A DNA stretch of 46,320 nucleotides from the NCBI GenBank assembly GCA_013377095.1, contig JACAAY010000035.1:1-46320 (forward strand). The letters run 5' to 3'. Made by a program: the position numbers and the translations under genes. Below the pieces are notes generated by a model. That model was not told where the DNA came from. It made no database searches and saw nothing but the letters and a program-made list of their open reading frames with translations. The stretch's first letter is position 1, and the number at the start of each line of letters is the position of its first letter. The stretch is from Desulfuromonadales bacterium. Lineage in GTDB: Bacteria; Desulfobacterota; Desulfuromonadia; Geobacterales; Pseudopelobacteraceae. Below are positions 42,000-46,320 of the stretch, piece after piece.

Positions 42000-44900
42000 C
42001 TACCCCAGCAGAAAATTGAAATCCTCCCGGGAAAGACCGCCGCCCCCCCCTTCAACACCATCTTCAAGTATGGCCCTGTACAACTTCTGCTTCTGTTCCT
42101 TGAGTACCATCATTTTTTCTTCAATTGTGTGGCGCATGACCAGACGTGTAATGGTTACCCGGCGGGTCTGACCTATGCGATGGGCTCGGTCGGAAGCCTG
42201 GTTTTCCACGGCCGGGTTCCACCAGGGATCAAGATGGTAGACATAGGTTGCGCGGGTCAGGTTGAGCCCCTTGCCGCCGGCCTTGAGACTGATCAGGAAA
42301 ACCAGGGGTGTGTCGGAGTTCTGAAAGCGTTGCACCAGCTGTTTGCGTTGCGGTGTGGGAGTGGAACCATCCAGGCGCAGACAGGTAAAATGATGGCGCT
42401 TGAGACCTGCCTCCACGATAGTGAGATAGGAGGTGAACTGGGAAAAAACCAGTACGCTGTGCCCCTCATCGCGCAGTTCAGCCAGCTGTTCAACCAGAAA
42501 ATCCAACTTTGGAGAGCTGTCCGGCGCGCCCGCCAGGGCCAGCGACGGCGCCAGGCAGATCTGGCGCAGACGCAGTAGAGCGGTCAGGGCTATGATGCGG
42601 GCCTGGCCGGGTGCTCGGCTTGAAAAGGCTTCATCAATCTGACCGCGTACCTCTTCAATGGTGCGCTGGTACAGTGCCTTCTGGCGGGGAGACAGATCCA
42701 GGTGGATATCGGTCTCGATTTTGTCGGGCAGTTCTGCGGCGATCAGTTGTTTGTTGCGGCGCAGCACAAAGGGACGCGTGCGGCGCAACAGAACATCGAT
42801 TCCCACCTGGCCACGGCTGGCAACCGTATTTCTGAACTGCTCCGGGGTCCCCAGCAGGCCGGGCAGACAGAGGTCCATGATGGCGTAGTACTCTTCGATG
42901 CGATTTTCCACCGGTGTTCCGGTCAGCGCCAGCTTGAAGACTCCCACCAGCCTCCGGGCAGCGCTGGTGGTGGCCGCCTGGAGGTTTTTGACCAGCTGGG
43001 CTTCGTCAAATATGATGACATTGAAACGAAATGCTGCCAGCTTTTCGATATCGCGCTGGATGATGCCGTAACTTGTCAGAATGATATCGAAACGGTTGAA
43101 GTCATTGCTGGAACGCCCCGGTCCGCTGTAGGTCATAACCGATGCCGCGGGATAGAAACGGGCAATTTCGCTTTCCCAGTTAAAGAGCAGTGACGGCGGC
43201 ACCACAATCAGGTGCGGGGTATGTGGCTCGGCCCCATCCGCAATGGTCCCGTCGGCCAGGCCGCTCAGCAGGGAGATCCCCTGTACGGTCTTGCCCAGCC
43301 CCATATCATCGGCCAGGCAGGCCCCGAATCGGTGTTCATAGAGAAACGCGAGCCAGTGGTAGCCATCGCGCTGGTAGGGGCGTAAGGTGGCGATCAGTCC
43401 GGGCGGCAGGGGACGATGCGGAACGGTTTCGAAACTCAGCAGGCTCTCCAGAACCGTGGCGTCCTGGGGCGCCAGGCGAACGGTAACACCATGCTTGCGC
43501 ATCTGAAGCCAGTCCAGGATCTGGAGCCGCGGAATACGTGCGATCTGCTGTGCTCCTTTTTTTTTCCGCTTTGACTGCGAAACAACACCGGCCAGCATTG
43601 CCAGGATCTGGGCGCTCATGTCATCGATCAGAATCAGCCGCCCGCCTCTGAGCAGGATACCGCCCTCGGCCAATTGCTGCAGTTCATCTCCGCTGACAAG
43701 CTCGCCATCACAGCGAATCTCCGGTCGCAGTTCAAACCAGTCCAGTGAACTGGAGGTCGCATCCAGGGTAAAATCCCAGACCGCTGCCGACAGGGGTTTC
43801 CCATCCAGATCAAGCTCGAAACCTTCCTGGCGGAGACGTCCCGTCAAAAGCGGCAGTACACCCAGAACATCCTTCTGATCAAACACCATCTCCCCGGGCC
43901 GTTCCCACAATTCAAGAAGCTCAGTCCCAAACAGCTCATACAAAATTGCCATCAGCCGCACCTGGGACATGCGGTTATCTTCGGCAAAACGCCAGCCATC
44001 GTGCATGGCCTGGATCATGAGCGGTTTTTTGAGAAGTTCATCGGCAAAGGAATTCAACACCTGCCGGGCATCGTTCTTTACACTGCGCTTGATGTAGTCT
44101 GGACCGCTGAGAGCCGTTTTGACGACACCCTTTCGTGCGGCGGGAGTGGCGGCGTTTGCCAGTTCGAAGCAGGCCTCCGCAATGCCGCGCACCCGTTTTT
44201 TGGCTTTCAGTGGCGCCGAGAGATGGGTGCGGCACTGCGCATCGAAATAGCAGAAAAGATCGTTGGAAAAGGGATACGACCTGTCGTCAAAAGCCACAAC
44301 CGGCGCAAGTCGGATCAGCGGGGCATCGGATAAGCTCTCCAGCTTCAGGTTATAGGACGGCTGCACTCGGAGGGTGCTATCGATTGCGGCGGAGCCATGG
44401 TAAAAAAACACCGATTCAACAAATCCCGTTATCATTCCGGGATTGAGTCGAACCGATAAATCATTGAAGCGAGCGGCACTTGTTCGGATCCTGTTATTAC
44501 CGAGCGTTTGGGATTCATCGCTAAAAAACCCATCTTCACTCTCGTCCCCTGGTTCGTCCTCGTCGAAACCTGCGTCAACGTCATTACCAATGACACTTTC
44601 ATCCCGCCCAAAAAGTGACTCCCGTAGAGTATCCCAGACACTCCAGACACTGCGGTTGCTCAGCGGATGTATCGTCCCGCCATCCAGATTGAGCAGCAGC
44701 TCATCAGCAATCACGATATGCTCCGGAAGCGCCTCGCTGCCGTTGACCGTTCGGGCAATCGTTACCCTGTCATGGTCCAACGCAAAGGCAAGGCATGCGC
44801 GCATGGGTGAATCGGGGCTCAGGGTCAGCGGAGCTTCCCGCCCCGACTCATTGCGAAAAACAATCGGGTATTTGCCGCCGGTGAACTCCATGACGGAGGA

Positions 44901-45602
44901 GAGGTGGCGGATACTGGCTTCAAAAAAGGGAAAACGCTGGACATGGTGCAGGACTGCGCGAGGAACGTCTTTCGTCCAACGCTGAATTTCATCGGGCCCC
45001 CGCCTGAAAGCGCCGCGCAGCCTGCCGTAACGTTCCTGCAGAACAAAACGGATCGCCTTTTCTTCCACAATTGAAGCAACCAGATGACGGATGTTTTTCA
45101 GCGATACAGGAAGAGATCCGGAGAGCGTTCCCAACCTCCCTTTACTCCCCAGGGATGCGATCAATCGGTCGCGCGTACCTGCCATCTCCCCATCGGGAGC
45201 TGTAGCGGATAATCCTATCACGTCGCCCAGGTCACGAAGAACCCACCCGTCAATTGTGATCTGGGAAAAAGATTTCGGTGATACCAGACGCTTCAGTTGA
45301 ATCCAAAGAGCTACAACATGCGGACACTGTGAATGCTTTGTCCAATCGTGGCAGTCGCAATGGGGAACAGGCTGTTCTGCTGTGCTGAAGGTGGTCTGCG
45401 CTCCATCTGAGCAGAACAGTTGCAAGACGGTCTGCGCGGAGTCACTCCACTGCGAGCGGGAAACAATATTTCCGTTACAGTATTCGGTGCCACGCAGGAG
45501 ATGGGGCTTTGAAGCCAGATAATACAACAGTCCGGGTTCGGTCTGTTGAAGCAACTTGAGAAGCGGGGGAAGTGGTGAAGACATCGTGAAGGCCATCTCC
45601 AT
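42000..45602 (-). CDS. SWIM zinc-finger SNF2-family helicase/ATPase (HepA/RapA-like)
   Basis: Up to 1200 residues. A SWIM zinc finger lies near 80-115 (CDCHDWTKHSQCPHVVALW). A long central region with acidic patch about 340-375 is not recognised. The SNF2 motor occupies the last about 480 residues: DDMGLGKTVQGI (Walker A), IIFDEAQLVKN (DEAQ box), LTGTPVENR, LVFSQFTSYL, LKAGGKGLNL and QASDRAHRIGQTRRV. It should be a DNA-translocating ATPase remodelling protein-DNA complexes or helping transcription and repair. The start is uncertain: ATG 45602, 45596 or 45584 (GGAG lies 12 nt before the last). It is divergent from the lactate permease. No restriction or defence genes adjoin it. Confidence 0.92.
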   Translation of the reverse strand: MEMAFTMSSPLPPLLKLLQQTEPGLLYYLASKPHLLRGTEYCNGNIVSRSQWSDSAQTVLQLFCSDGAQTTFSTAEQPVPHCDCHDWTKHSQCPHVVALWIQLKRLVSPKSFSQITIDGWVLRDLGDVIGLSATAPDGEMAGTRDRLIASLGSKGRLGTLSGSLPVSLKNIRHLVASIVEEKAIRFVLQERYGRLRGAFRRGPDEIQRWTKDVPRAVLHHVQRFPFFEASIRHLSSVMEFTGGKYPIVFRNESGREAPLTLSPDSPMRACLAFALDHDRVTIARTVNGSEALPEHIVIADELLLNLDGGTIHPLSNRSVWSVWDTLRESLFGRDESVIGNDVDAGFDEDEPGDESEDGFFSDESQTLGNNRIRTSAARFNDLSVRLNPGMITGFVESVFFYHGSAAIDSTLRVQPSYNLKLESLSDAPLIRLAPVVAFDDRSYPFSNDLFCYFDAQCRTHLSAPLKAKKRVRGIAEACFELANAATPAARKGVVKTALSGPDYIKRSVKNDARQVLNSFADELLKKPLMIQAMHDGWRFAEDNRMSQVRLMAILYELFGTELLELWERPGEMVFDQKDVLGVLPLLTGRLRQEGFELDLDGKPLSAAVWDFTLDATSSSLDWFELRPEIRCDGELVSGDELQQLAEGGILLRGGRLILIDDMSAQILAMLAGVVSQSKRKKKGAQQIARIPRLQILDWLQMRKHGVTVRLAPQDATVLESLLSFETVPHRPLPPGLIATLRPYQRDGYHWLAFLYEHRFGACLADDMGLGKTVQGISLLSGLADGTIADGAEPHTPHLIVVPPSLLFNWESEIARFYPAASVMTYSGPGRSSNDFNRFDIILTSYGIIQRDIEKLAAFRFNVIIFDEAQLVKNLQAATTSAARRLVGVFKLALTGTPVENRIEEYYAIMDLCLPGLLGTPEQFRNTVASRGQVGIDVLLRRTRPFVLRRNKQLIAAELPDKIETDIHLDLSPRQKALYQRTIEEVRGQIDEAFSSRAPGQARIIALTALLRLRQICLAPSLALAGAPDSSPKLDFLVEQLAELRDEGHSVLVFSQFTSYLTIVEAGLKRHHFTCLRLDGSTPTPQRKQLVQRFQNSDTPLVFLISLKAGGKGLNLTRATYVYHLDPWWNPAVENQASDRAHRIGQTRRVTITRLVMRHTIEEKMMVLKEQKQKLYRAILEDGVEGGGGGLSREDFNFLLG

Positions 45603-45744
45603 TTTGTATCATTTTAAGTAAATGTTATCAAGCTGTCGAAAACCGACGGCTTTCGAAACAATGCTCTATTATATGCTGCCTGGGTGCAGGCCAGAATCAC
45701 CGCCCTTACCACCCTGACAGAAGAACGCAGTCCAAATACTGAAA

Positions 45745-45755
45745 TTGGTAATACC
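45745..45755. promoter_or_regulatory. GntR/LldR-like operator motif TGGTAATACCA (distal)
   Basis: Perfect palindrome TGGT-AAT-ACCA within AATTGGTAATACCAG. It resembles the known operator style of FadR/LldR-type GntR regulators of lactate genes (TGGTNNNACCA). It lies about 230 bp upstream of the permease -35. A second copy of the left half lies by the promoter. The regulator gene is not in the window. Confidence 0.5.
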
Positions 45756-45976
45756 AGCAAACCGTAAATACACCTGACAAATTAAATCAGCACACTTTTT
45801 GTCGTACAAAAAACAGCCCCGCCCGCATGTCACCCTGCCACTCAGCAAGCACCTTCCTCCCTACCGCATTCATATTATTATCCTTTTTAATTGATACGTT
45901 ACATACGCCCCATATTCCGATATAAAACAGTGTATGTTTCATCATCAAAAACTGGTCTAAAAGATGATTTTTTGTC

Positions 45977-46004
45977 TTGACAGCTACATACGAAAAAGGA
46001 TAAT
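45977..46004 (+). promoter_or_regulatory. Sigma-70 promoter of the lactate permease gene
   Basis: TTGACA at 45977-45982, 16-bp spacer, GATAAT at 45999-46004, giving five of six matches at -10 and a perfect -35. The transcript would carry a leader of about 50 nt to the permease ATG. An operator-like half-site overlaps the end of the -10. Confidence 0.65.
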
Positions 46005-46014
46005 TGGTAATGCA
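46004..46014. promoter_or_regulatory. GntR/LldR-like operator half-site TTGGTAATGCA (proximal)
   Basis: AATTGGTAATGCA repeats the left half of the distal palindrome (AATTGGTAATACCA) and overlaps the end of the permease -10 element. A repressor bound here would block the start of transcription. Two sites about 260 bp apart would permit DNA looping, as known for LldR in Escherichia coli. Confidence 0.4.
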
Positions 46015-46058
46015 AGTTTACGAGTTATCCAAAATTCACCATAAGGAGGTAGTATCGC

Positions 46059-46320
46059 ATGCCGTGGATTCAGACGTACACACCTGTTGGAGGAAGCCTG
46101 GGAATGTCGGCGCTAGTTGCCGCCATACCACTCATTGTCATCTTTGTCTGCCTGGCTGTACTCAAGATGAAGGCCCACAAAGCCGCCCCCCTTGCCGTTG
46201 CATCGGCATTCGCAGTTGCCGTCACCGTCTGGGGCATGCCCGCCAACCTGGCGGGCTGGGCTTTTGTGCAGGGCGCCGGCTTCGGTCTCTTCCCGGTCTT
46301 CTACATCGTTCTGACCACCC
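46059..46320 (+). CDS. lctP: L-lactate permease, partial (N-terminus; continues beyond right edge)
   Basis: 87 residues seen, from ATG 46059 with AAGGAGGT 8 nt upstream. The opening MPWIQTYTPVGGSLGMSALV and hydrophobic segments AIPLIVIFVCLAVLKMKAHK and APLAVASAFAVAVTVWGMP match the LctP/LldP family, which imports lactate (or glycolate) with protons across the inner membrane. It probably begins a lactate-use operon to the right. A strong promoter and operator-like motifs precede it. The call rests on the N-terminus only. Confidence 0.85.
   Translation, partial: MPWIQTYTPVGGSLGMSALVAAIPLIVIFVCLAVLKMKAHKAAPLAVASAFAVAVTVWGMPANLAGWAFVQGAGFGLFPVFYIVLTT

Larger units (their letters stand above)
45603..46058. 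promoter_or_regulatory. Intergenic regulatory region upstream of the lactate permease (456 bp)
   Basis: Gene-free, AT-richer than the neighbours, between the divergent helicase and permease genes. It holds a permease promoter, two GntR-like operator motifs (separate entries) and a 7-bp inverted repeat TTTTTGT-CGT-ACAAAAA at 45796-45812. A minus-strand TATAAT at 45668-45673, about 65 bp before the helicase start, lacks a good -35. No RNA gene recognised. Confidence 0.5.

Overview
The window comes from a Gram-negative bacterium of the Desulfuromonadia/Geobacterales type (Geobacter or Pelobacter-like). The basis is inference from gene style: very dense PAS/GAF/REC hybrid histidine kinases, a sigma-54-dependent regulator, class-specific CheR, MBL and STAS chemotaxis accessories, a bacteriohemerythrin and an LctP-type lactate permease. 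GC content looks moderately high. No tRNA, rRNA, CRISPR array, insertion sequence or phage gene was seen. Almost everything from 1 to 39605 is signal transduction.

Region A (1-15027, all minus strand). Reading 5' to 3' on the minus strand: a REC-PAS-kinase-REC hybrid, a full CheR, a membrane HAMP/GAF hybrid kinase with two receivers, a second REC-PAS-kinase-REC hybrid, and a sigma-54 activator. A short gap with palindromic sites and a GG-N10-GC promoter candidate follows. Then come five genes: STAS protein, MBL-fold protein, minimal CheR, second MBL-fold protein and a poly-HAMP chemoreceptor that runs off the left edge. The layout suggests a kinase-controlled chemosensory output operon. One of the two MBL paralogues has lost key metal ligands.

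Region B (15200-21236). A NarL-type pair (membrane kinase plus LuxR-type regulator, minus strand) lies divergent from ferrochelatase hemH, whose stop codon overlaps the start of another hybrid kinase.

Region C (21255-28328, minus strand). MASE1 kinase, single-domain receiver, hybrid kinase, and two orphan regulators that look decayed (one with a frameshift plus a nonsense codon, one split by a frameshift). Also here are an Rcp1-like receiver and a bacteriohemerythrin with one iron ligand changed to Gln.

Region D (28371-39605, minus strand). Two related membrane kinases flank a REC-PAS-GGDEF-EAL-REC protein. A PAS kinase interrupted by an in-frame TGA and a compact chemoreceptor with a strong terminator follow.

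Region E (39895-46320). Housekeeping genes: secreted cyclophilin, ComF, an Rrf2/IscR-like regulator (plus strand), a large SWIM-SNF2 helicase (minus strand), and the start of a lactate permease preceded by a good promoter and GntR/LldR-like operator motifs.

Overall this is a signalling island with about ten kinases, seven receivers or regulators and two chemoreceptors. It contains both a coherent, possibly undescribed chemosensory module (region A) and a patch of active gene decay (region C).
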